33,617 bases of DNA, from positions 1 through 33,617 of the forward strand of contig JAITBL010000159.1 in the NCBI GenBank assembly GCA_031283575.1, written 5' to 3'. The notes under the pieces are model-generated. The model did not search any database. It worked only from the letters and a program-made list of their open reading frames with translations, and had not been told where the DNA came from. Positions 8,271 through 16,862 of this stretch are shown here, in pieces (within the stretch, counting starts at the first letter, position 1; every line of letters starts with the position of its first letter). Both the position numbers and the translations under genes were made by a program. This stretch comes from Treponema sp. Lineage in GTDB: Bacteria > Spirochaetota > Spirochaetia > Treponematales > Breznakiellaceae.

Positions 8271-8948
8271 TTACTCGATCATATCTACCCAGTAAACATC
8301 GTCATCAAACTCGACGATGCGCACACGGCTTCCTTTTGCCAGGGACTGACTTTTGTCCTTTGAACGGACATAGATTTCGACTTCCCTGCCGTATTGCCAT
8401 TGCCTGACGGCTGCTTTTGAAATAGCCCCCGGCGAAAGGGGAAGGAGCAATTCCGCCTTTTCCATTAAAAGCTCGCCGGGTTTTATGGAAGAATCAAGAT
8501 CGCGGCGGATGAATTTTCGGAGGAACCGCGCGAATACCGCGATTGCCGTACCCACGCCGCCCGCCCAGGCAAGGCTCGCCGCCGGCGCAAGCCCCGTAAA
8601 AAGGCCGAAGAGCCCCATAGGCCCCGCTCCCAGCGAAAAGTACACCAGCGTACGAAACAAGCCTATGATCCCCATAACGGCCCGTACGCCGCCGTCTCGG
8701 TTTACGGGGCTCAGGTAGGAACCGTGATGGCTTTCCGCGCCGTCATCAGGGGCGCCGTCGTATGCCTCCGTATCGTGATCACCGCTGTGATCGGCGCCGC
8801 TGTCGCCGCCGTGATCGGCGCCCGCGTCGTCGCCACTGCCGCTGTCGTCCTGGGAAGCGGCGTGTTCCATGACGCCGAGAAAGTCGATAACGGTAACGCC
8901 CGCCCCGAATACGGCAAGCGCCGTATAAAGGACGTAGAGGTTTCCCAT
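8271..8948 (-). CDS. NfeD-like membrane protein with C-terminal OB-fold-like domain and Asp/His-rich insert
   Basis: N-terminal TM, D/H-rich segment, further TMs, C-terminal GREVEIYVRSKDKSQSLAKGSRVRIVEFDDDVYWVDMIE. Confidence 0.65.
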   Translation of the reverse strand: MGNLYVLYTALAVFGAGVTVIDFLGVMEHAASQDDSGSGDDAGADHGGDSGADHSGDHDTEAYDGAPDDGAESHHGSYLSPVNRDGGVRAVMGIIGLFRTLVYFSLGAGPMGLFGLFTGLAPAASLAWAGGVGTAIAVFARFLRKFIRRDLDSSIKPGELLMEKAELLLPLSPGAISKAAVRQWQYGREVEIYVRSKDKSQSLAKGSRVRIVEFDDDVYWVDMIE

Positions 8949-9036
8949 GGGGATATACTACATCCCCTTATAGGGTTGGGCAAGCGGTTCATTCTCTGAC
9001 AAATCCAAATCTATGGCGTATAGATCGTTCTTCCGC

Positions 9037-10353
9037 TTATATCCACACAATCCAGATAAACACCGCCGAGGCCGTTGTGGTAAGCAGGGTAAAGGGAAGG
9101 CCGATTTTGAGCCACTGGAAAAAGTTAAGGCGCACATCGCGCTTGCGGAGTATTCCCACAGAAACCACGTTGGCCGAAGCGCCGAAGGGGGTAAGGTTGC
9201 CTCCCATACAGGAACCGACAAGAAGGGCAAACATGTAAAGTTCCTTATTGAGGTGAAGGCTGCCGGCAAGGCTCGCCGCGACAGGGAGCATGACAATGAT
9301 GTAGGGCACATTATCGACAAAACCGGAAATAAGCGTCGAAACGGCGACAATAAGGAAAAAGCCCAAAAACACGTTGGTTCCCACCAGACGGGAAAGGAAT
9401 GTGGCAAAATCGTCGAGAAGGCCGACCGAAGAAACGGCCCCTACCACCACAAAAATACCTGCGAGAAAAAATACCGTATCCCAATCAAGGCCCTTTACCA
9501 GACTCCACACCCCGGAGGCGCTTACCTTGCGGATGAAGCGGTACCAGATCAACCCGGCGGCGCCAAGAATCATGACGAGGAGCCCCGATGCCAGCGAGAT
9601 ACCACCGTAGATAAAAGACGCCGCGGCGAGCCCCGTGATCATCAGAATAAGGATCCAGGTGGGGACCATCGACAGAATCGTTTCTTTTTCTATCGCGACC
9701 TTTTTGCCGCCGTCCTTGGCGAAGATCCAGTAAAAAAAGAGGGCGCCGCAAATCATCCCCACCTGAACGGCAAAGAAGATTGAAAGCCGTCCATGGTATA
9801 CAAAAAAGTCGTTAAAGCCGTATTTGGCGTAGTCGGCAAAGATCATCGACGGCGGGTCTCCCACCAGGGTCGCCGTTCCCTCAAGGTTCGCCATAACCGC
9901 AAGGCCAACCATAAAGTACATGGGGTTGATCCTGAGTTTGCCGCAAAGAGCCAGGGCGATGGGCGCCATTACCAGCACCGTGGCAACATTTTCAACAAAA
10001 GCGCTGATAATCCCCGTCATCACCAGAATAAGCACCATGGCGATTCCCATATTGGGCGATTTTTCTACCAGAGTATCGGCAATGACCGCGGGAACCCGCG
10101 AGTAGATAAAAAGTTCGGCGATGACGAGGCTGCCCACAAAAATCATCAGTACATTCCAGTTGATAAGCTTAACACACGCTTCCTGGACAAGGAGGACGCA
10201 ATCGGTAAAGAAAGCGCTTTCACCGCCCGCCGCGCGGATAATGATCATGAGGACTGCGGCGCCCACCGCGCTCCAGGATTTGCGGTCCGGAAAAATCACA
10301 ATCAGGGTATACATAAAGACTGCAAGAACAAGCACGATCCATTTGACGGGCAT
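9037..10353 (-). CDS. ArsB/NhaD/SLC13-type ion transporter permease
   Basis: 438 aa, many TM segments, FVENVATVLVMAPIALALCGKL and VDNVPYIIVMLPV paired re-entrant-type motifs, LTPFGASANVVSVGIL. Confidence 0.85.
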   Translation of the reverse strand: MPVKWIVLVLAVFMYTLIVIFPDRKSWSAVGAAVLMIIIRAAGGESAFFTDCVLLVQEACVKLINWNVLMIFVGSLVIAELFIYSRVPAVIADTLVEKSPNMGIAMVLILVMTGIISAFVENVATVLVMAPIALALCGKLRINPMYFMVGLAVMANLEGTATLVGDPPSMIFADYAKYGFNDFFVYHGRLSIFFAVQVGMICGALFFYWIFAKDGGKKVAIEKETILSMVPTWILILMITGLAAASFIYGGISLASGLLVMILGAAGLIWYRFIRKVSASGVWSLVKGLDWDTVFFLAGIFVVVGAVSSVGLLDDFATFLSRLVGTNVFLGFFLIVAVSTLISGFVDNVPYIIVMLPVAASLAGSLHLNKELYMFALLVGSCMGGNLTPFGASANVVSVGILRKRDVRLNFFQWLKIGLPFTLLTTTASAVFIWIVWI

Positions 10354-10468
10354 GGAGAACTCCTATAGTATTTTAATAGACACGTCTTAACAATACAAAG
10401 CAGATATTTGCAATTGTAGAGTATTTGCGCGTCTGTGAAAAGGTACAGAACTTATGCCCGGAGGAAAG

Positions 10469-11281
10469 ATGATCATCGGCATTGACATTGGCAGCACCAC
10501 TACCAAAGCTGTTTCCATAGACGGCGGCCGCGTAATCCACAAAATTAAAACCAAAGCCTCCGACGCCGTTACCTCCGCCACCGGCGCTTTTGGCAAGATG
10601 ATTGTGGAAAACGGCATCAAGATGGGCAGCATTGACCGTATCATGATCACGGGAGCGGGCGCCGGTAAAATACGGGACGATCTTTTTGGCATACCGACCG
10701 GCATGGCCGATGAAATACAGTCGATCGGCATTGGAGGCATCTTCCTTGCCGGCAGGGACAACATCATCATCACCAATATCGGTACCGGCACCGTCTTCAT
10801 CGACGCCCGCCGCGGCGGCATCTCGCATCTGGGCGGTTCGGGCGTGGGCGGAGGTACGATACTCGGCCTTGCCAAGCGGCTTCTCAATGTGTCGGACTTT
10901 AACGGGATTATGGCCCTGGCCGAAAAGGGCCGGCTCAATCAGGTGGATCTGCTGCTGGAAGACATTATGGAAACGGACTTGAGCTTTTTGGGCCGCGAAT
11001 CGACCGCGTCAAACTTCGCCAAAATGCTCGACACCGCCCAAAGCGAAGACATCGCTCTGGGAATTATCAACATGGTCTACCAGGTTATCGGCATGCTTTC
11101 GGTTTTTGCCGCTAAAAGCAAAAACACCGACAAGGTGGTAGTTACCGGCAACGGCAGTAATAATTCCATAGGCAAAAAAATTTTTACCGCCATTACCGGC
11201 ATGTACCAGGTTGAATTTGAATACCCCGCCGGCGCCGAATATACTACGGCAATCGGCGCGGGGCTTAAACCAGTTTCTTGA
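10469..11281 (+). CDS. coaW: Type II pantothenate kinase
   Basis: [16 protein letters not shown] phosphate motif, [37 protein letters not shown]; start at internal ATG behind GGAGGA. Confidence 0.85.
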   Translation: MIIGIDIGSTTTKAVSIDGGRVIHKIKTKASDAVTSATGAFGKMIVENGIKMGSIDRIMITGAGAGKIRDDLFGIPTGMADEIQSIGIGGIFLAGRDNIIITNIGTGTVFIDARRGGISHLGGSGVGGGTILGLAKRLLNVSDFNGIMALAEKGRLNQVDLLLEDIMETDLSFLGRESTASNFAKMLDTAQSEDIALGIINMVYQVIGMLSVFAAKSKNTDKVVVTGNGSNNSIGKKIFTAITGMYQVEFEYPAGAEYTTAIGAGLKPVS

Positions 11282-12431
11282 TTTCCCCGGCTTTGTCGGT
11301 TTTCTCCCAGGGGAACTCGCTGCGGCCGAAGTGTCCGTAACTGGCGGTTTTCCGGAAGATAGGCCTGCGCAGATCCAGAACCTTTACAATTCCCGCCGGG
11401 GTAAGGTCAAAAACCTTTTTGACGGCTTCTTCGATGTTCGCCTCGGGGGTTTTGGCGGTACCGAAGGTATCCACCATTACCGAAACGGGAAAGGGAACGC
11501 CGATGGCGTAGGCCAGTTCCACCTCGCAGCGTTCCGCAAGGCCCGCGGCGACAATGTTCTTCGCCACATAGCGGGCCATGTAGGCGGCGGAGCGGTCAAC
11601 CTTGGTCGGATCTTTGCCGGAGAACGCGCCGCCCCCGTGGCGGCCCATGCCGCCGTAGGTGTCGACGATGATCTTGCGGCCGGTAAGACCCGTGTCGCCA
11701 AAGGGCCCGCCCACCACGAAACGGCCGGTGGGATTGATGTAGTATTTGGTGCTGCCGTCCAAAAGGCCGGTGGGTTCAAGAATCGGCTTGATAATTTGGT
11801 CAATAACCGTGTTCTTGATTTCGCTATAGGAAACGTCGGGACCGTGCTGGTGCGAAACCACCACGGCGTCAATGCGTATGGGCTTGTGGCCTTCATACTC
11901 AAGCGTTACCTGGCTCTTGGCATCGGGACGCAGCCACTTGATCGTTTTGTTTTTGCGAAGTTCCGCAGCCTTAAGGAGCACCTTGTGGGCCAGGGTGATG
12001 GGAAGAGGCATCAACTCTTCGGTCTCGTTACAGGCAAAGCCGAACATCATTCCCTGATCGCCGGCGCCCTGCTGGCCCTTGTATTCCTCTAGACCCACGC
12101 CGGAAACGCCCTGGCTGATGTCAGGGGACTGGCTGTGTATCATGTCGAGCACCGCCATGGAGTGACAGTCCAGGCCGTATTCGGGATCGGTATAGCCGAT
12201 TTCCCTTGCCACATTGCGCACCACATCTTGAAAATCCACAAAGGTCTGTGTGGTGATTTCGCCGCCTACCAGCACCAGCGAAGTGGAAGCAAAGGTCTCA
12301 CAGGCAACGCGGCTCTGGGGGTCGTCCTTAAGGCACGCGTCGAGTATAGCGTCCGATACCTGATCGCAAAGTTTGTCGGGGTGGCCTTCGCCCACCGATT
12401 CAGAAGTAAAAAAATAACGCCGGTTTTCCAT
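11265..12431 (-). CDS. metK: S-adenosylmethionine synthetase
   Basis: [58 protein letters not shown] at 12431 behind AGAGGA. Confidence 0.98.
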   Translation of the reverse strand: MENRRYFFTSESVGEGHPDKLCDQVSDAILDACLKDDPQSRVACETFASTSLVLVGGEITTQTFVDFQDVVRNVAREIGYTDPEYGLDCHSMAVLDMIHSQSPDISQGVSGVGLEEYKGQQGAGDQGMMFGFACNETEELMPLPITLAHKVLLKAAELRKNKTIKWLRPDAKSQVTLEYEGHKPIRIDAVVVSHQHGPDVSYSEIKNTVIDQIIKPILEPTGLLDGSTKYYINPTGRFVVGGPFGDTGLTGRKIIVDTYGGMGRHGGGAFSGKDPTKVDRSAAYMARYVAKNIVAAGLAERCEVELAYAIGVPFPVSVMVDTFGTAKTPEANIEEAVKKVFDLTPAGIVKVLDLRRPIFRKTASYGHFGRSEFPWEKTDKAGEIKKLV

Positions 12432-12582
12432 GATTAATTCCTCTCTATTCACTTACGTGTCTTTTTAGCCCCTCATAACAGCCGGAAAAAACGCGACGCG
12501 TTCTACCGGCATTCCGAAACGCCGTTTTATCTACAGGCGGGTTTCCGCCCTTGAGGGCGGAAATGTCGTCAACAGCGTTTCG
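12432..12582 (-). ncRNA. Candidate structured 5' leader RNA of metK
   Basis: 12-bp stem 12571-12582/12515-12526 with one G-U; hairpin 12555-12563/12542-12550 with UCAA loop; alternative hairpin 12545-12549/12536-12540; 3' element GCCGG...CCGGC 12481-12510. Confidence 0.55.
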
Positions 12583-12587
12583 TGATC

Positions 12588-12616
12588 AGTATAGGGGAAT
12601 GAAAGAAAAAATTCAA
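12588..12616 (-). promoter_or_regulatory. Predicted sigma70-type promoter for metK
   Basis: TTGAAT - 17 bp - TATACT (attcaa 12611-12616, agtata 12588-12593). Confidence 0.65.
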
Positions 12617-12677
12617 TCGTTGCCCGCATTGCCGCAGCTTCGCCCCGCTCCGCGGAGGCTCGTTCCGGGACTACAGC

Positions 12678-13310
12678 TTAGGCGGACTCTTCTTCGCAAG
12701 CTTCAAAGTCACAACGGCAGTAGGCGGCGTTGCATTCCGGCAGGGGCAAAGCAGGCACATTGTTGATGGAATAAACGCCGTCGTGATTTTTGATTTCCTC
12801 GCAATCGCCGTCGCCGCCCATGCTGATTATCCTTACTCTGGTGACGCCCCGCGCCCTCAGTTCCATCAGCTTGTACTTTCTGCTGATGCCGAATACGTTC
12901 AGGTAATAGAGGATGGGAATGATTTGGCGGGGATCCTTTTCGGACAAGCCTTTTTCACTCATGCAGTCCACCATTTCCCGGGAAATTTTCAGATCGGGGT
13001 CAATGTGCGCCGCCGCCTTTTCCTCGTCCGAAAGGCAATCGTTATATGAAAACGGATCGGTGAAATAGCCCCCGATTTTAGGGATGATCGTCTCCATGTA
13101 AGGCAATTTTTCCTCTTTAAAATAACCGGAACGCTCGATATCCCGCATCAGTCCCGTAAGTATCTCTTTTCGGAGTATGGCTTTTCGTTCGTTGGGGGGC
13201 AGCGTCACATAGTTTGCCGCGCTTACCAGCAGTTTGATATCCTCGCCGCTCTGCCTGGTTGCCAGAACCTCTCGTATTTTTTTTGCCAATTCCAGAAGAT
13301 CAGCCGCCAT
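12678..13310 (-). CDS. Hypothetical protein with C-terminal cysteine cluster
   Basis: 210 aa; RBS AAGGGGAG; C-terminal CNAAYCRCDFEACEEE; no confident family assignment. Confidence 0.75.
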   Translation of the reverse strand: MAADLLELAKKIREVLATRQSGEDIKLLVSAANYVTLPPNERKAILRKEILTGLMRDIERSGYFKEEKLPYMETIIPKIGGYFTDPFSYNDCLSDEEKAAAHIDPDLKISREMVDCMSEKGLSEKDPRQIIPILYYLNVFGISRKYKLMELRARGVTRVRIISMGGDGDCEEIKNHDGVYSINNVPALPLPECNAAYCRCDFEACEEESA

Positions 13311-13437
13311 ATTCTCCCCTTCTTAAGGACAATAGTATAGCACGTTGGTTTACAGTTGTACAGGGCAAAAATTCGTTTTTTTCACTGTTGATTGGCCGTT
13401 GCGGAAAAATCCGTAAATTTTCGGAGCTTGCCGTATG

Positions 13438-13480
13438 CCGCTTTCATGTCGTTTTCACGCCGTTTTCACGCCGGTTCCGG
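13438..13480. repeat. Short 11-bp imperfect tandem repeat in intergenic region
   Basis: ccgctttcatg/tcgttttcacg/ccgttttcacg followed by ccggttccgg. Confidence 0.6.
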
Positions 13481-13505
13481 CAGAAACCGCATCTTCGCCT
13501 ACAGG

Positions 13506-13532
13506 CAAAAGCGGACGGCCTCAAAGCCGCCC
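13506..13532 (-). terminator. Likely intrinsic terminator of the 13540-14067 gene
   Basis: Minus strand GGGCGGC-TTTGAG-GCCGTCC stem (one G-U) followed by GCTTTT. Confidence 0.55.
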
Positions 13533-13539
13533 TGTAAGG

Positions 13540-14067
13540 TTAATTGAGCAGCTGTTCAAGCCGTTTTTGTTTGTCGTATTCGGCGCGGGCGGCGTCGAGG
13601 TGATCGGCCGTCAGCGCGTCAAGGAAGGCTTCGACCTGTTCTTTTGAGAAACGAAAGTCGGGAACCACTTCCGCGCCCACATTCACATAGAGGGTAAACG
13701 CGGGAGGCGTTCCGCTAAAAACAAAGTAGAGGGTGACGGGCACTTTGGTAAACTCGTCGTGATAAAGGTATTCGTCAATTTCAAGGACATCGATCAGCTT
13801 GGTTACCGCCGCCTGTTCGCTCGAGGCAATCGCCTCCCATTCGAACCACTTGGCAAGCAGGTCCCGCAGGGTTTCGAGCCGCCGCTCGTCCAGAAAAAAA
13901 GCCGTCTCCCTGATGTAGAGAATATAGCGGTAATCGTAGTAGTCGATGTAGCGAAGGGAAAAGGGCGTGGCCCCCGTTTTGGTCTCGACCGTACAGTGAA
14001 AGATCTGGGCCTGGGAAAGAACGGCGGCAAAGGAAAACAGGATCACCAAAAAAAGCGTTTTTTTCAT
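13540..14067 (-). CDS. Hypothetical secreted protein
   Basis: 175 aa; signal peptide MKKTLFLVILFSFAAVLSQAQ; no family recognised. Confidence 0.75.
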   Translation of the reverse strand: MKKTLFLVILFSFAAVLSQAQIFHCTVETKTGATPFSLRYIDYYDYRYILYIRETAFFLDERRLETLRDLLAKWFEWEAIASSEQAAVTKLIDVLEIDEYLYHDEFTKVPVTLYFVFSGTPPAFTLYVNVGAEVVPDFRFSKEQVEAFLDALTADHLDAARAEYDKQKRLEQLLN

Positions 14068-14100
14068 GCCGCCTCCATTCGCGCGCAGTATCCTCTTTAA

Positions 14101-14373
14101 TTAATAGTCTACTCCAAAATTACGAAAAATTCCTTTGGGCGCTCCGTCAACTTTTTCCATATCGTCAACACGGGCGCCCGGCGGGCCCTGCCGCAGCCAT
14201 TGCTCAAAAACGGCAAGCTCTTTTTCGCCGCCTTCGGCCCATACTTCGACGTCACCCGCGCCGGTGTTCCGTACCCAGCCGGAAAGACGCAGCCGCTTCG
14301 CCTCGTTGACCGCGTACCAGCGGAAACCTACCCCCTGAACGCGGCCGTGAAGACGGGCGAAAAAGGCCTTCAC
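14101..14373 (-). CDS. acyP: Acylphosphatase
   Basis: ARLHGRVQGVGFRWYAVNEAKRLRLSGWVRNTGAGDVEVWAEG. Confidence 0.95.
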   Translation of the reverse strand: MKAFFARLHGRVQGVGFRWYAVNEAKRLRLSGWVRNTGAGDVEVWAEGGEKELAVFEQWLRQGPPGARVDDMEKVDGAPKGIFRNFGVDY

Positions 14374-14816
14374 CCTTCCTCCCTCAGCTCCGCAATGATA
14401 TCAGCCGTAAAGCCTTCATAGCGAAGGAGGCGGCGCGTCGTTTCCTCGTTCATGTCAAGCTTTTTTCTGGCAAGAACGCGGCGGATCAGATTTTTTTCAA
14501 GATCCGCGCCAAGCGTTTCGTTCAGGGCCGCTTTGGCCGTCTCGCGTTCAATGCCCCGCGCCTGAAGGGAGGCGAGGAGAAAGCGGGGTCCTTTGTTTGA
14601 ATAGGCGAGGCGGCCCTTGAGCCAAAGCCGGGCATAGCGTTCATCATCAAGGAGTCTGGTTTCGACAAGACGGGCAAGGACATCGGTAATAACGGACGGA
14701 GAATGTTTACGCGCCGCCAGTTTACGGAACAGCCCCGCGGTATTTTGCTCGGCACGGGCAATAAGGCGCAGGGCCGCCTGTTCTGCCGACGCATAGGCCG
14801 GCGTTTTTAAATTCAT
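14370..14816 (-). CDS. recX: Regulatory protein RecX
   Basis: LLDDERYARLWLKGRLAYSNKGPRFLLASLQARGI; ATGA overlap with acyP. Confidence 0.88.
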   Translation of the reverse strand: MNLKTPAYASAEQAALRLIARAEQNTAGLFRKLAARKHSPSVITDVLARLVETRLLDDERYARLWLKGRLAYSNKGPRFLLASLQARGIERETAKAALNETLGADLEKNLIRRVLARKKLDMNEETTRRLLRYEGFTADIIAELREEG

Positions 14817-14860
14817 ACACTTTCGCCTTCGCGGTAAAATCCGTTAACGGCGGCTGATTG

Positions 14861-15253
14861 CTAGCGCTTGCTGAACTGGAAGCGGCGGCGGGCTCCGCGC
14901 TGGCCGTATTTCTTTCGTTCCACCATACGGGGATCGCGGGTAAGAAAGCCGTTGCTCCGCAGGGAAACCATATTGGCCTGGTCGATTTGGCAGAGTGCGC
15001 GGGCAAGGCCGTGACGGCAGGCGCCCGCCTGACCGTTGGAGCCGCCGCCGTAAACATTGATCAGCACGTCAAATTTGTTTTCGCTGGCAGTAACCATGAG
15101 GGGCTGGCGAACTATCATGGCGTGTTCCCCCTGGGAAAAATAAGCGCCCAGTTCCTTGCCGTTGACAACAATTTTACCGGCGCCATCCCTTACATAGACC
15201 CGCGCGACAGCGGTTTTTCTTCTGCCGGTTCCAATTCCTAGATTCTTTACCAC
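14861..15253 (-). CDS. rpsI: 30S ribosomal protein S9
   Basis: GTGRRKTAVARVYVRDG ... NVYGGGSNGQAGACRHGLARAL ... GFLTRDPRMVERKKYGQRGARRRFQFSKR; GTG start. Confidence 0.98.
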   Translation of the reverse strand: MVKNLGIGTGRRKTAVARVYVRDGAGKIVVNGKELGAYFSQGEHAMIVRQPLMVTASENKFDVLINVYGGGSNGQAGACRHGLARALCQIDQANMVSLRSNGFLTRDPRMVERKKYGQRGARRRFQFSKR

Positions 15254-15285
15254 AGTCTCTCCTTATCCTGACGCCAGTTCCACAA

Positions 15286-15714
15286 CTACACTCCGATCGG
15301 CGTCGGGTTCTGGGCCTCGTGGGGGTGTTTGGCCCCCGCGTAAACCTTGACATTTTTGGCAAGCTTGCGCCCCAGCGGTCCCTTGGGAAGCATGCCCTTG
15401 ACGGCAAGCTCCATGGGGGCGGCGGGGTGACGGGCGGCAAGGCGCTCGTAGTTTTCCTCTTTGAGCCCGCCCACATAACCGGTATGATGGCGGTAGAGTT
15501 TTTGAACCGGTTTACGCCCCGTCAGGGCGGCCTTGCCGGCGTTAACGATCACCACAAAATCACCCATTTCCTGATGGGGAGCGAAAATCGGCTTTTCCTT
15601 GCCCCGCACGATGGAAGCGGCTTTGGCGGCAACCCGCCCCAGGGCCTTATCCTGGGCGTCAATGACAAACCACTTCCGCTCAAGCTTCGCCGGCTTTACA
15701 AATATAGTCTCCAT
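15286..15714 (-). CDS. rplM: 50S ribosomal protein L13
   Basis: RKWFVIDAQDKALGRVAAKAASIVRGK ... VKGMLPKGPLGRKLAKNVKVYAGAKHPHEAQ; start moved to ATG 15714. Confidence 0.98.
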   Translation of the reverse strand: METIFVKPAKLERKWFVIDAQDKALGRVAAKAASIVRGKEKPIFAPHQEMGDFVVIVNAGKAALTGRKPVQKLYRHHTGYVGGLKEENYERLAARHPAAPMELAVKGMLPKGPLGRKLAKNVKVYAGAKHPHEAQNPTPIGV

Positions 15715-15746
15715 TTCCAAACCTTCTCTATAAAAGTCAGTTCCGG

Positions 15747-15776
15747 GGCGCTTCCGAAACAGTATTTGGAAGCGCC
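15747..15776 (-). promoter_or_regulatory. Candidate L13 leader hairpin in rplM-rpsI 5' UTR
   Basis: GGCGCTTCC (15768-15776 on minus strand) / GGAAGCGCC (15747-15755) perfect 9-bp stem, 33 nt before the rplM start. Confidence 0.6.
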
Positions 15777-15843
15777 TCATAAGCCATACTGAACATTCAT
15801 CTTCAAAACTGCCGTTTCGAGGGTTTTTAGTTAGTATCGTAAA

Positions 15844-15872
15844 AGTATGCCACAAAGGGCAATTTCTGTCAA
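15844..15872 (-). promoter_or_regulatory. Predicted sigma70-type promoter for rplM-rpsI
   Basis: TTGACA - 17 bp - CATACT (tgtcaa 15867-15872, agtatg 15844-15849). Confidence 0.7.
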
Positions 15873-15888
15873 TATCGCGTATCGCGGC

Positions 15889-16212
15889 CTAATGCCGTCT
15901 AAACTTTCGGACCACCATAACCACAAAAGCGGCGATAAAGAAGCCCGTTCTGAGGTTGGGAAGCAAAATGGCCGCCACGGGAATGGACCCGATGGAAAGC
16001 TGGGCGCCGGTAATGCCGAACAGTTCCAATATCGAGTACACGGTCTCCACATAGGCGGCAATGGTCCCTATCACCATAAGCATCCATGCCACATCTCGGG
16101 TCCTGGACCAGAGCATGATGGCAAAAAAGGCCGCCAGCGCCCCGGTACTCAAGCGGCTGACAATAAAAAGGACTTCGCCCGCATCCATACCGTCAGTATG
16201 CCGTTTTGCCAA
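15889..16212 (-). CDS. Small hypothetical membrane protein
   Basis: 107 aa, about three hydrophobic segments. Confidence 0.55.
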   Translation of the reverse strand: MAKRHTDGMDAGEVLFIVSRLSTGALAAFFAIMLWSRTRDVAWMLMVIGTIAAYVETVYSILELFGITGAQLSIGSIPVAAILLPNLRTGFFIAAFVVMVVRKFRRH

Positions 16213-16319
16213 AACTTTTTCAAGCGCCCGAGCCGGCGAGCGCGCCCTGCCGTCTCATATGGCACGGTGGCGCCGGCGGCGTATTCGTGCTACCCTCAGA
16301 ATACACGGGGAGTTTTGTT

Positions 16320-16829
16320 ATGCCTGAAGGATCATTTTTGGACCGTTCAATCGGCCAGATCGGCTATGTGGTTGAAAATGTTGAAGAAACGGTGAAGTGT
16401 TACTACGAGTTATTTGGCATCGGCAACTGGCATTTCTATACCTACCAACGGCCCCTCCTGAAATTTCAGAACTACCGCGGAAAGCCGATTGATTTTAGCG
16501 CCCGCATCGCCCTTGGTTATTTGGGCGAAAGCCGCGTTGAATTTATTCAAAATCTGGAAGGCCGTACTATCTATACTGATTTTATTGCCGCCCACGGTTA
16601 CGGCGTCCAGCATTTGGGAATCTATGTCCCCAGCATGAAAGAAGCGCTGGCGGAGGCGGCCGAAGCGGGTTTTTCCGTCGTGATGGAAGGCGGCGGCTTT
16701 GGTCTTGACGGCGACGGCCATTTTGCCTATCTCGATACAGAAGAACGCTTTGGGATATGCTATGAACTTATTGAACGGCCCAAACGGCGGCATGAGCCCG
16801 AACAGATATTCCCGTCACCGCTTTCTTGA
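16320..16829 (+). CDS. VOC/glyoxalase-family protein
   Basis: IGQIGYVVENVEETVKCYYELFGIGNW ... YGVQHLGIYVPSMKEALAEAAEAG ... FAYLDTEERFGICYELIE. Confidence 0.88.
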   Translation: MPEGSFLDRSIGQIGYVVENVEETVKCYYELFGIGNWHFYTYQRPLLKFQNYRGKPIDFSARIALGYLGESRVEFIQNLEGRTIYTDFIAAHGYGVQHLGIYVPSMKEALAEAAEAGFSVVMEGGGFGLDGDGHFAYLDTEERFGICYELIERPKRRHEPEQIFPSPLS

Positions 16830-16862
16830 CCGGCATTAGTTGATCCAACGGCTTATCAGGAG

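Noticed and set aside
9013-9783. 256-aa plus-strand ORF, Lys/Gly/His-rich
   Set aside because: Antisense to the ArsB/SLC13-type permease; composition reflects reverse-complemented TM codons.
12432-12582. Known SAM riboswitch class upstream of metK
   Set aside because: No SAM-I, SMK or other signature core recognised by eye; retained only as an unassigned structured leader needing an Rfam scan.
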